NCBI GenBank assembly: GCA_026398285.1
Contig: JAPLTI010000090.1
Span: 1 to 27,357 of the forward strand
Direction of reading: 5' to 3'
DNA: 27,357 nt
Source: Verrucomicrobiota bacterium
GTDB taxonomy: Bacteria > Verrucomicrobiota > Verrucomicrobiia > Chthoniobacterales > Terrimicrobiaceae
Below the pieces are notes generated by a model that was not told the origin of the DNA, searched no databases, and saw only the letters and a program-made list of their open reading frames with translations. This document shows positions 1 through 7,608 of this stretch, one piece after another (the first letter of the stretch is position 1; each line of letters opens with the position of its first letter). Both the position numbers and the translations under genes were made by a program.

Positions 1-1
1 G

Positions 2-397
2 GTTCCGGGCACCAATCAGGAAAAGGCTGAGGTCACATTCTTCCACTTCGGTCCAGGCCAAGGAGGGGGAATAAAAGCCAATATCGACCGTTGGTTCGGG
101 CAGTTTCAAGGTGGCCCGACCTCGCAAAACGAGGTCACTGAGGGCCGCACCCGCATTTATTATGTGCACGCGGCTGGCACATTCCAAAGCGGCATGCCCG
201 GCGGCCCCACCACACCACTGGAAAATTACGCCCTCCTGGGAGCAATCCTTGCCGATGAACAATCCGGGGATGTTTTTGTGAAAATGACCGGCCCCCAAGC
301 TGTCGTGCAATCCGCAAACCAGTTTTTCACTGAAATGATCACCCAAGCCGCTGCGACACGGGGTGAACCCGGTTTGCAGCCAGCGATCAACCAGTAA
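2..397 (+). CDS. C-terminal part of a conserved hypothetical protein (5' end outside the window)
   Basis: The frame is open from base 2 to the TAA at 395-397, giving about 131 residues with no start, so the gene is cut by the window edge. The visible part has a VTFFHFGPGQGG segment followed by KANIDRWFGQF, then a two-strand-like region (TRIYYVHAAGTF) and a DVFVKMTGP stretch near the end. From memory this resembles a small secreted or lipoprotein family common in Planctomycetes and Verrucomicrobia that has no known function. A GTG at 164 could only give an internal start and is unlikely, because the upstream residues read as genuine coding sequence. It lies 50 bases upstream of secG on the same strand. 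No function is proposed. Confidence 0.7.
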   Translation, partial: VPGTNQEKAEVTFFHFGPGQGGGIKANIDRWFGQFQGGPTSQNEVTEGRTRIYYVHAAGTFQSGMPGGPTTPLENYALLGAILADEQSGDVFVKMTGPQAVVQSANQFFTEMITQAAATRGEPGLQPAINQ

Positions 398-447
398 TTT
401 CTTGTCTTTACTAAACTCCTTCCCCGTCTAATTTACACGGCTCTCTT

Positions 448-927
448 ATGTCCATTATTCTGTCAATTCTCATAGCCATCCATATTTTGGTTTGCGCTTT
501 AATGATTTTAGTTGTCCTCATGCAGCGCCCTCGGAGCGAGGGGTTGGGCTCCGCGTTCGGTGGTGGACTGACCGACAATGTCTTCGGCTCGCAGACTACC
601 AATGTCCTTGCTCGATTCACCACCTGGATGGGCATCGCTTTTTTTGCAATCACCCTCCTACTCTCCATTCTCACCGCGAAGGCGAATTCCGGCAAAACAG
701 CCGTTCAGAAAAAGCTCCTCAGCGAGCCGCTTCCAGCCGCCGTGTCAACACCAACACCTGCTCCTCTCAGCACGCCTGAGGCTACTCCAGCCACGCCAAC
801 CGCATCGGCCACGCCAGTCGCTGAACCGGTCCAAGAGACACCTCAAGCAACTCCAGAAGTGGAAACAGCACCTCTCGAGCCAGCACCTGAAGCCTCACCG
901 GAGGCAACCGCACCTGCTCAGAACTGA
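448..927 (+). CDS. secG: Protein translocase subunit SecG with a long Pro/Thr/Ala tail
   Basis: SecG is the small auxiliary subunit of the SecYEG inner-membrane channel. The 159-residue product has the SecG layout: a first membrane segment at about residues 3-24, a cytoplasmic loop with the conserved MQRPRSEGLGSAFGGG stretch, and a second membrane segment at about residues 58-76. After residue 80 comes a tail of about 75 residues made mostly of Pro, Thr, Ala and Glu, much longer than in E. coli SecG (about 110 residues in all). Such a tail is probably disordered. The ATG at 448 puts the first membrane segment at the N-terminus, as expected. It is followed 77 bases later by panC, and two very short hairpins lie between them without a T-run. 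Confidence 0.93.
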   Translation: MSIILSILIAIHILVCALMILVVLMQRPRSEGLGSAFGGGLTDNVFGSQTTNVLARFTTWMGIAFFAITLLLSILTAKANSGKTAVQKKLLSEPLPAAVSTPTPAPLSTPEATPATPTASATPVAEPVQETPQATPEVETAPLEPAPEASPEATAPAQN

Positions 928-1004
928 TCCCCAGAACGCTGGGCAGAGCAGCACTCCGCCAGACGGAGAATTGTGAATCGCAGAACGCCGGACTCCGTGG
1001 AACA

Positions 1005-1850
1005 ATGCCCGCCATGAAATCCCTGAAGACGATTGCAGCCGCCAGGCGCTGGCGACAGGGAATCGATGCCAAGGTCGTTCTAGTGCCCACTATGGGAGCA
1101 CTGCATCACGGCCACGAGGCTCTCATCCGCCATGCCCGCAAGATCGTAGGCCCGACGGGAATCGTTGCGGTTTCCGTTTTTGTGAACCCGACGCAATTCG
1201 GGCCCAAAGAGGATTTCAGCGCCTACCCTCGTCCGCTCGCGAAAGATCTCGCCACCTGCAAGCGTGCCGGGGCGGATGCCGTTTTTCTTCCCAGAGTAGA
1301 TGACATGTATGCCGCCGATGCCAGCGTGACAGTCGGCGAGTCGGGCCTTTCCACCAAGCTTTGCGGGCGAAGCCGCCCTGGGCACTTCGGAGGAGTCTGC
1401 ACGGTCGTGGCCAAGCTTTTTCTCGCCATTCAGCCCACACATGCCGTTTTCGGCGAAAAGGACTGGCAGCAGCTCGCCATCATCCGCCGCATGGTGCGGG
1501 ATTTGAATTTCCCCATTGCGATCGAGCCCTTTGCCACCGTGCGCGAGTCGGATGGACTCGCCGCCAGCTCCCGCAACGCCTATCTCACACCAGATGAGCG
1601 GGCTCTTGCGCCTTCGATTCATGCCGCAATGGAGAATGCCGCGAAACTCAAAAGCCCACAGTCCATCGTGAAATTCTGCGCCGTTGCGATCAGTAAGATA
1701 CCGGGCGCGCGGATTGACTACATCGAAGCGGTAGACGCCTCCACACTCGCACCGCTCTCGAACCGGAAAACCGCCGGACGGCTTGCCGTCGCTGTTTTTC
1801 TGGGAAAAGCCAGACTCATCGACAATATCCCCCTACCCCGAATACCATGA
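1005..1850 (+). CDS. panC: Pantothenate synthetase (pantoate-beta-alanine ligase)
   Basis: PanC joins pantoate and beta-alanine using ATP, the last step of pantothenate (CoA precursor) synthesis, in the cytoplasm. The 281-residue product is of normal length. It shows the nucleotide-binding PTMGALHHGH motif at residues 28-37, the VSVFVNPTQFGP segment that contacts pantoate, the GRSRPGHFGGV segment, GEKDWQQL, and SSRNAYL near residue 190. A second in-frame ATG at 1014 is an equally possible start; neither has a strong ribosome-binding site. The stop overlaps the nadB start as ATGA, so the two genes are probably translated together. Confidence 0.96.
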   Translation: MPAMKSLKTIAAARRWRQGIDAKVVLVPTMGALHHGHEALIRHARKIVGPTGIVAVSVFVNPTQFGPKEDFSAYPRPLAKDLATCKRAGADAVFLPRVDDMYAADASVTVGESGLSTKLCGRSRPGHFGGVCTVVAKLFLAIQPTHAVFGEKDWQQLAIIRRMVRDLNFPIAIEPFATVRESDGLAASSRNAYLTPDERALAPSIHAAMENAAKLKSPQSIVKFCAVAISKIPGARIDYIEAVDASTLAPLSNRKTAGRLAVAVFLGKARLIDNIPLPRIP

Positions 1851-3439
1851 GAGAATTTGATTTCATCGTCCTTGGCAGCGGAATCGCAGGACTCTCCTTT
1901 GCTCTGAAGGCTGCGGAAAAAGGTCGCGTTGCCCTCATAACCAAACGCGCCGTTGCCGACTCGAATACCGCTTGGGCACAAGGCGGCGTGGCCTGTGTGA
2001 TGAGTGACGAGGATTCCTTCGAACTCCACATCCGCGACACTCTCGATGCGGGGGCGGGCCTCTGCCACGAGGATGCCGTGCGCAAAATCATCACCGAAGG
2101 CCCCGAGCGCATCGCCGAATTGATGCAACTCGGCGTGCACTTCGACCAGCGGGAAAATGGCAACGGCCATCACGAGTTGGACCTCGGACGCGAGGGGGGC
2201 CACTCCAAGCGCCGGATTTTGCATTTCCGGGACACCACGGGGCACGAAATCGAAAGCGCGCTCGTAGCCCAAATCGCCTCTCATCCGAGCATCGAAGTCA
2301 TGGAAAACCACATGGCGGTGGATTTCATAACCACCGGCAAACTCGGCTACGCGATGGAAAATAGTTGCGTGGGAGTCTATGTGCTCAACGAAGCCAGCGG
2401 CGTGGTGGAAACCCTCCGCAGCGATGTCACTGTGCTGGCCACGGGCGGTTGCGGGAAGGTCTATCTCTACACAACAAATCCCGATATCGCCACGGGGGAT
2501 GGCGTCGCCATGGCCTGGCGGGCCGGTGCTGTGATCGCGAACATGGAGTTCATCCAATTCCACCCGACTTGCCTCTACCATCCAGCCATCAAGTCCTTCC
2601 TCATCTCCGAAGCGGTGCGTGGCGAAGGAGCCATCCTGATCAATGAACGCGGACGCCGCTTCATGGAGCACCACAATCCCCAAAAGGAACTCGCCCCGCG
2701 CGACATCGTGGCCCGCGCCATCGATGCGGAGATGAAACGCAGCGGCGCCAAGTGCGTTTATTTGGACATCACCCACAAGCCCGCCGATTTCATAAAGTCC
2801 CGCTTCCCCTCGATTTACGAGACATGCCTCCGCGCAGGCTTGGACATAACCCGCGAACCGATTCCGGTCGTGCCAGCCGCCCACTACCAATGCGGCGGAG
2901 TAAAGACCGATCTGCAAGGCGAAACCTCACTGCGCGGCCTCTATGCCATCGGCGAAGCCGCTTGCACGGGCCTGCACGGAGCCAATCGCCTCGCCAGCAA
3001 CTCGCTTCTCGAAGGAGTTGTCATGGCCCACAGCGCCTTTGAAAAATCCACGCGTCGCCAGCGCGATCCCGTCGCCATCGACCTGCCCGAGTGGCGCTCC
3101 GGCAGCGTTCAGGATGTGGATGAACTCGTCGTCATTTCACACAACTGGGAGGAAATCCGCCGCCTCATGTGGGATTATGTCGGCATCGTCCGCACCGACA
3201 AACGCCTGCAACGCGCCGCCACACGCCTGCGAAACCTTCACGCCGAAGTGCAGGAATTTTACTGGAATTTCAAAATCACGACCGACCTGCTCGAACTCCG
3301 CAATCTGGTGACTGTCGCCTCCCTCGTCGTCGACTGCGCACTCAGCCGCAAAGAAAGCCGTGGCCTTCACTACACGCTCGACTACCCGAATCGAGACGAC
3401 GCCCGTTTTCTGCGGGATACGGTGATGCGCCGCATTTGA
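1847..3439 (+). CDS. nadB: L-aspartate oxidase
   Basis: NadB is an FAD enzyme that oxidises L-aspartate to iminoaspartate, the first step of de novo NAD synthesis; NadA would use the product, and it is not in this window. The 530 residues are of normal length. An N-terminal FAD-binding motif GSGIAG lies at residues 10-15 and TAWAQGGVA follows near residue 41. Substrate-site segments are FIQFHPTCLY (about 234-243), the SEAVRGEGAIL arginine loop (about 254-264) and VPAAHYQCGG (about 343-352). GANRLASNSLLEG (about 378) closes the FAD site, and a helical C-terminal domain follows. Its ATG overlaps the panC stop by four bases. A separate promoter-like region for the next genes starts 25 bases after its stop. 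Confidence 0.97.
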   Translation: MREFDFIVLGSGIAGLSFALKAAEKGRVALITKRAVADSNTAWAQGGVACVMSDEDSFELHIRDTLDAGAGLCHEDAVRKIITEGPERIAELMQLGVHFDQRENGNGHHELDLGREGGHSKRRILHFRDTTGHEIESALVAQIASHPSIEVMENHMAVDFITTGKLGYAMENSCVGVYVLNEASGVVETLRSDVTVLATGGCGKVYLYTTNPDIATGDGVAMAWRAGAVIANMEFIQFHPTCLYHPAIKSFLISEAVRGEGAILINERGRRFMEHHNPQKELAPRDIVARAIDAEMKRSGAKCVYLDITHKPADFIKSRFPSIYETCLRAGLDITREPIPVVPAAHYQCGGVKTDLQGETSLRGLYAIGEAACTGLHGANRLASNSLLEGVVMAHSAFEKSTRRQRDPVAIDLPEWRSGSVQDVDELVVISHNWEEIRRLMWDYVGIVRTDKRLQRAATRLRNLHAEVQEFYWNFKITTDLLELRNLVTVASLVVDCALSRKESRGLHYTLDYPNRDDARFLRDTVMRRI

Positions 3440-3463
3440 GTCTTCGGAAGAAAGAGCGCCACC

Positions 3464-3513
3464 GAGAGATCGAGAGAGATCGTTTTGCCAATAAGGCAAG
3501 ATTCGTTTATATT
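3464..3513 (+). promoter_or_regulatory. Promoter with direct and inverted repeats upstream of the small-protein/AbiEii-like pair
   Basis: TTGCCA at 3485-3490 and TATATT at 3508-3513 are 17 bases apart, a good sigma-70-type arrangement. The sequence TTGCC-AATAA-GGCAA (3485-3499) is an inverted repeat covering the -35 box. Two copies of GAGAGATCG (3464-3472 and 3474-3482) sit 10 bases apart, one helical turn, just upstream. Transcription would begin near 3519-3521, essentially at the ATG at 3521. The box match and repeats are seen directly; promoter and operator function is inferred. Confidence 0.5.
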
Positions 3514-3520
3514 GCTCCGC

Positions 3521-3748
3521 ATGGAAGGCGTCGCCACATCTTCTCCTGAAAGCATTGGGCTATCCGAGAATGAACTCGTGGCGCGTGCCGAATCCCTGAT
3601 ACGCGAGTTCCCCGGCTGTTTTTGGTTCAGACACCCGCAGGCCCGGATTCGTGACCGCAATGACATTCCACTTGTCATCCAGCATCTCCGGGAATACGGC
3701 GACCAACGCGCTTGGCGGGCCGCGCAAGCGCTTCGAAAATGCCTTTAA
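3521..3748 (+). CDS. Small unknown protein, putative partner of the AbiEii-like protein
   Basis: The 75-residue product has no membrane segment or signal peptide. Its C-terminal half is rich in Trp, Arg and charged helix-forming residues, with GCFWFRHPQARI followed by LREYGDQRAWRAAQALRKCL. I recall similar short proteins next to nucleotidyltransferases but cannot name a characterised family. The ATG at 3521 is chosen because the promoter boxes put the transcript start almost on it; an in-frame TTG at 3485 would lie inside the -35 box. The gene overlaps the next one by 10 bases, a strong sign of co-translation. By position it could be the antitoxin or regulator of a toxin-antitoxin-like pair, but it shows no clear winged-helix sequence like the classical AbiEi antitoxin, so the role is an inference. 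Confidence 0.7.
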   Translation: MEGVATSSPESIGLSENELVARAESLIREFPGCFWFRHPQARIRDRNDIPLVIQHLREYGDQRAWRAAQALRKCL

Positions 3749-4557
3749 CCACTTTCCAAAAAGAAGTCCTCGAAGTCATCCTCGCAAACCGTGGTGAGGC
3801 GAGCCATTTTGCCGGAGGCATCGTGCTGCACTCACCGGACGACTCGGCGCGCTTTTCCCACGATTTTGACATTTTTCACGATGCCACTGAAGACTTGCTG
3901 GTCGCCAGTCAGAAAGATGTCTCCAGTTTGCGAGCCGCAGGTTTTGAAGTGGAGCTTTGCGATAATGAAGAAAAATGGTCGAAAACCAGTTCCTTCCGAA
4001 AAGCCCGTGTGCGCAGCGACTCCGACTCAGTGGAGCTTGATTGGGCACTCGACTCGGCTTTCCGTTTTTTCCCGATTGTTCACGACGAAAAGTTGGGCTG
4101 GCGTCTCCATCTCTTTGATATGGCGGTCAACAAGGCTCTCGCCCTCGCAAGCCGCACTGAAACGAGGGACTACATCGATATCCTTGAACTCTGCCGCATC
4201 TATCCCTTGGAGGCCATTCTCTGGGCTGCTTGCGGAAAGGATCCAGGGTTCAGTCCCATTTTACTTCACAAAATGGTTGGGCGATTCGCCCGTATTGACC
4301 CGTTCACACTCCATGAAATCAAGGCCAGGAACCTTGATCCTGTTCAGATGAAAGAGGAGTGGACGGGATTTCATGACAAGGCTCTTCACGAAATGACACT
4401 GCTTGCCGACGAGCAACCTGATATGCCGATCGGCGTAAGTTTTGTGAATGAAAAAGGCGCTCCCAGTTGGATTCGGTCCAACCCCTCGCTGAAAGTCCAC
4501 GCTCCCTCGCTGCGCGGTTGTTGGCCATCGATCAAGGCTGACCACTTCGCGCATTGA
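3739..4557 (+). CDS. AbiEii/AbiGii-like nucleotidyltransferase
   Basis: The 272-residue product resembles the AbiEii (MNT-type) nucleotidyltransferase superfamily, whose characterised members act as toxins that transfer nucleotides to RNA targets. The N-terminal catalytic region shows HFAGGIVLH followed by RFSHDFDIFHD (about residues 22-54), matching the G-G then S-x-D-x-D layout. A further acidic segment VELDWALDS is near residue 103. LFDMAVNKALALASR followed by RDYIDILEL (about 128-155) matches the lysine and RDY-D segments of the family. The start at 3739 gives a 10-base overlap with the small upstream gene; an upstream in-frame start at 3712 would overlap it further and is less likely. 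Target and toxicity are unknown. It could also be a housekeeping nucleotidyltransferase of the same fold. Confidence 0.78.
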   Translation: MPLTTFQKEVLEVILANRGEASHFAGGIVLHSPDDSARFSHDFDIFHDATEDLLVASQKDVSSLRAAGFEVELCDNEEKWSKTSSFRKARVRSDSDSVELDWALDSAFRFFPIVHDEKLGWRLHLFDMAVNKALALASRTETRDYIDILELCRIYPLEAILWAACGKDPGFSPILLHKMVGRFARIDPFTLHEIKARNLDPVQMKEEWTGFHDKALHEMTLLADEQPDMPIGVSFVNEKGAPSWIRSNPSLKVHAPSLRGCWPSIKADHFAH

Positions 4558-4628
4558 TCGGCAATCCGGCCAGCAGAGCCACATTTTTTCTCGCACAGCA
4601 GGCCCGGACTCCTCATTCTCCCGCGCCT

Positions 4629-5549
4629 ATGTCCGTTCTTATTGTTGGATCTATCGCGCTGGATGACATCAAAACACAACTCGCCGAGCATAAAGACTTG
4701 CTTGGTGGCTCGGCTTCGTATGGGGCGGTTTCCGCATCGAACTTCAGCCCGGTGAACCTCGTTGGGATCGTGGGTGAGGATTTTCCCAAGGAACACATCG
4801 AACTCTTCAGCAAACGCGGCATCGACTTGGCAGGTCTCCAGATCGTGCCCGGCGAGACCTTCCGGTGGTCCGGCGAATACATGTGGGACATGAACACCCG
4901 CGAGACGCGTTCCGTCGCGCTGAATGTGTTCGAGCATTTCACCCCCACCCTGCCCGAGGGCTACCACTCGACGCCGATCGTTCTGCTGGCAAATATCGCG
5001 CCCGACCTTCAGCACCATGTGCTCAATCAGGTCAGCCAACCCCGCTTCGTCATTGCAGATACGATGGATCTCTGGATCAACATCGCCAAGGAATCCCTCG
5101 AAAAACTCATAGCCCGCGTCGATATGCTCATCCTCAATGACAGCGAGGCCCGCCAATTCACCGGAGAAACAAGCCTGATCAAAGCAGGCAAAAAAATCCG
5201 CGCCATGGGCCCGCAATATGTAGCCATCAAAAAAGGCGAGCACGGATGCCTCCTCTTCGGCCCCGAAGCCGAATTCTTCAGCTGTCCCGCCTATCCACTG
5301 GAAGACATCCATGATCCAACCGGTGCCGGGGATTCCTTTGCCGGAGGCCTTGCAGGCTACCTCGCGGCGAATGTGAAAGACGGCCAAGTCACCTTCAACC
5401 ATCTGAAAAAAGCCGTCGTCTACGGCAGTGTTCTCGCCAGCTACAATGTCGAAGCCTTCAGCCTGGAGCGCCTGAAAACCGTGGACAACGCGCAGATCGA
5501 CTCTCGTTACGACCTCTTCCGCCGCATCGCGCACTTCGAGACAATCTGA
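4629..5549 (+). CDS. PfkB-family carbohydrate or nucleoside kinase
   Basis: This is a cytoplasmic ribokinase-fold kinase that phosphorylates a sugar or nucleoside hydroxyl using ATP; the substrate cannot be told from sequence. The 306 residues start with MSVLIVGSIALDD, the usual first strand, so the ATG at 4629 is preferred over an in-frame ATG at 4554 that adds an unrelated leader. GGSASYGA (about 26-33) matches the N-terminal substrate region, NDSEAR (about 171-176) lies in the central domain, and DPTGAGDSFAGG (229-240) is PfkB signature 2 with the probable catalytic base Asp235. No dedicated pathway gene adjoins it. Adenosine-kinase-like or sugar-kinase roles are both possible. Confidence 0.9.
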   Translation: MSVLIVGSIALDDIKTQLAEHKDLLGGSASYGAVSASNFSPVNLVGIVGEDFPKEHIELFSKRGIDLAGLQIVPGETFRWSGEYMWDMNTRETRSVALNVFEHFTPTLPEGYHSTPIVLLANIAPDLQHHVLNQVSQPRFVIADTMDLWINIAKESLEKLIARVDMLILNDSEARQFTGETSLIKAGKKIRAMGPQYVAIKKGEHGCLLFGPEAEFFSCPAYPLEDIHDPTGAGDSFAGGLAGYLAANVKDGQVTFNHLKKAVVYGSVLASYNVEAFSLERLKTVDNAQIDSRYDLFRRIAHFETI

Positions 5550-5562
5550 CCTCGTTTCCCTT

Positions 5563-5679
5563 TCAGGAAAAAGGATCGTAGCCCACGAGCTTGAAGATTC
5601 CGAGCATGGCCACGTAGAGAAAAATCGTGACCAGGCTTGCCAACCCCAAGCTGGTAAGAAATGAAAAGCGCCCGAGCAA
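5563..5679 (-). other. Short hydrophobic reading frame, possible small membrane protein or gene remnant
   Basis: Read on the minus strand, one frame from about 5768 down to a TGA at 5563-5565 encodes a strongly membrane-like peptide with SLGLASLVTIFLYVAMLGIF followed by KLVGYDPFS at the end. It contains no ATG or GTG. The only standard start is a TTG at 5677-5679, which would give 38 residues, and the apparently real sequence continues upstream of it (LSAIPSLGLFASLPW). It sits just downstream of fabD. It may be a small membrane protein whose start was lost, or a chance hydrophobic frame. Confidence 0.35.
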
Positions 5680-5761
5680 CCATGGTAGGCTCGCAAAGAG
5701 ACCGAGGGATGGGATAGCAGATAGGGCATGAGCGGAGCATCCAGCAAGGACGCTGGTTTGA

Positions 5762-6697
5762 TTAGCCGGCTGTCAAAGCCACGAGGGCCTCATCGAGTGT
5801 GGCGGAGTTCGAGATCGAGATGACGGGTGTCCCTTTGCGGATGCGACCCACGAGACCGGCAAGCACGCCGCCGGGTCCGAGTTCGATGAATTGCTCGATG
5901 TGCAGATGGTCGATGAGGTATTCGATGCTTTGGGACCAGCAGACGCTACCAGTCACCTGGTCAGCGAGCGTGCGGCGGATGTTTTCGGCATCGCCGACCT
6001 TGATGGCGTCCACATTGCAAACAACTGGGACGCGCGGAGAGTTCATCGGCGTTTCAGCAAGAGCAGCGGAAAGCGCCTGGTAGGCGGGCTCCATGAGGCG
6101 CGAGTGGAAAGCACCGGCGACGGTGAGTTCGACGGCCTTTCTGGCACTGTATTCCTTGGCCAAGGAGACTGCGATGACGATTTTGGAAGATTCGCCCGAG
6201 AGAACGATTTGTCCGGGGGCATTGATATTGGCGACATCCACATCGGCGACGGCAGCCAGTTCCCGCACGCGGTCCTCCTCGCCGCCAATGATGGCCGCCA
6301 TGGCGCCTTCAGAACCCTCGCAGGCTTCCTGCATGGCGCGGGCGCGCTTATCCACAAGGCGAAGTCCTGTCTCAAAATCAAAGGTGCCGGCTGCGGCATG
6401 TGCGGTGAACTCCCCGAGCGAGAGGCCGGCGGTGGCTTGAAAATCGAGGGCGGGGAATTTCTCTTTCAGAACGGCAAGGCAGGCGAGGCCGTGGACATAG
6501 AGTGCGGGCTGACAGACAGAGGTGTTGGTGAGTTCCTCGGCCGGGCCTTCAAAGGCGATTTGGCTGAGCGAATAGCCAAGGATCGAATCGGCGCGATGGA
6601 AAAGAGCGGCGGCACAGGGATACTCGGCAGCGAGATCCTTGCCCATGCCGACAGTTTGAGCCCCTTGGCCTGAGAAAATGAGAGCGGTTTTTTTCAT
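5762..6697 (-). CDS. fabD: Malonyl-CoA:ACP transacylase
   Basis: FabD moves malonyl groups from CoA to acyl carrier protein, supplying the elongation unit for type II fatty acid synthesis. The 311 residues are of normal length. The N-terminal FSGQGAQTVGMGKDL is diagnostic, the nucleophile is Ser93 in GLSLGE, Arg118 would bind the malonyl carboxylate, and His198 in AGAFHSRLM is the catalytic partner. GPGGVLAGL near the C-terminus completes the family pattern. The usual fab neighbours (fabH, fabG, acpP) are not beside it. The gene upstream on the same strand is a broken transporter 27 bases away. Confidence 0.96.
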   Translation of the reverse strand: MKKTALIFSGQGAQTVGMGKDLAAEYPCAAALFHRADSILGYSLSQIAFEGPAEELTNTSVCQPALYVHGLACLAVLKEKFPALDFQATAGLSLGEFTAHAAAGTFDFETGLRLVDKRARAMQEACEGSEGAMAAIIGGEEDRVRELAAVADVDVANINAPGQIVLSGESSKIVIAVSLAKEYSARKAVELTVAGAFHSRLMEPAYQALSAALAETPMNSPRVPVVCNVDAIKVGDAENIRRTLADQVTGSVCWSQSIEYLIDHLHIEQFIELGPGGVLAGLVGRIRKGTPVISISNSATLDEALVALTAG

Positions 6698-6724
6698 AAA
6701 TGGATGAAGACTGGGTGCTGGTGA

Positions 6725-7541
6725 TCAGTGCCAAGCACTGTGCACGATGGTGTAGGCGAGAGGAATACCGATGAGAAGGTTAAAGGGAAAGGTGACCCCG
6801 AGGGCAAGACCGACATAGACGCTGGGGTTTGCAGCCGGAAGCGCGGCCCGGAAGGCAGCAGGAACGGCGATGTAGGATCCGCTCGCACACAGAATCGCAA
6901 AAAGAAATGCATCGCCCTCTTTGAATCCACAGAAGTAGGCGATGAGGAGAGCGCACCCACCGGAAATGATCGGAAAGGCCAGCGCAAAGGCGACGGAAAA
7001 AATGCCTCCCGCGCGCAAATCCGCAATGCGCCGCGCGGCGACTAAACCAAGATCCAACAGGAAAAAACAGAGCATGCCCGGGAAAAGCTGGCTCACAAAA
7101 GGCTGAAGCGCCTTGGCACCGGATGCCGGAGTCACCATTCCCGCCAGAAGACTGCAAATGAGGATGAGAACGGATTTGTTGGCCAGGCACTCGTGGAGGA
7201 CGCTCGCCCAAGAGAGTCGATTTTTGCCAGCCTTGGTGTCGTTCCATCGCGCCAGCACAAGGCCGGTTAAAATCGCGGGGCTCTCCATCAAGGCCAGCGC
7301 CGCCACCATGTAGCCGCCGAAGGGAATCTGGCGCGCATCAAGGTAGGATGCGGCCGTCAATGGACATCGGCGTCTTTTGCAGCTCGGTTCCACCTTTAAA
7401 CCCAAGAGCAAAAAGTAAATATAATGAGAGAACTTTTAAGAAGGACTCCGGAATTTCAAGGTCCGACTTGACGATCACGGCGAGGATGCCAATCAAAAAG
7501 AAAAGGATCGCCGGTTGTAAAAGATATTCCAATGGACTCAT
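6725..7541 (-). pseudogene. Broken SbtA-type sodium-dependent bicarbonate transporter
   Basis: Two pieces of one membrane transporter lie in different frames. The N-terminal piece starts at ATG 7541 (MSPLEYLLQPAILFFLIGIL) and keeps family-like sequence to about 7364, including YLLFALGFKGGTELQ. The C-terminal piece resumes near 7363 in another frame with LTAASYLDARQIP, then GGYMVAALALMESPAILTGL, and runs to the stop at 6725 through several membrane segments. The intact family has about 60 further residues between these points, including a glycine/serine-rich segment, so a block of roughly 150-190 bases seems missing and the frame has changed. SbtA proteins import bicarbonate with sodium across the inner membrane. 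As written, no full-length protein can be made. Assembly error is an alternative. Confidence 0.75.
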
Positions 7542-7608
7542 GTCGGGCCGAAAACTAAATAGGAATTTGATTTTGGGAAGACCGAAGATCATTTTAAAGA
7601 AATCCCAA

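Noticed and set aside
402..434. Promoter for secG (TTGTCT and TAATTT)
   Set aside because: The spacing is 19-21 bases and the -10 match is poor; not strong enough to annotate.
929..968. Two short back-to-back hairpins between secG and panC as a terminator
   Set aside because: Stems are only 5 base pairs and no T-run follows.
1718..2917. 399-residue open frame on the minus strand over nadB
   Set aside because: It is antisense to a fully convincing nadB and has no recognisable domain; long antisense frames are common in GC-rich genes.
4386..5747. 453-residue open frame on the minus strand over the PfkB gene
   Set aside because: It covers the kinase gene in antisense and the end of the AbiEii-like gene; composition is unlike a real protein.
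5891..6673. 260-residue plus-strand frame over fabD
   Set aside because: Antisense shadow of a complete fabD.
6726..6740. CAGTGC-caa-GCACTG hairpin at the end of the SbtA remnant
   Set aside because: It lies in the coding end of the gene and no T-run follows on either strand.
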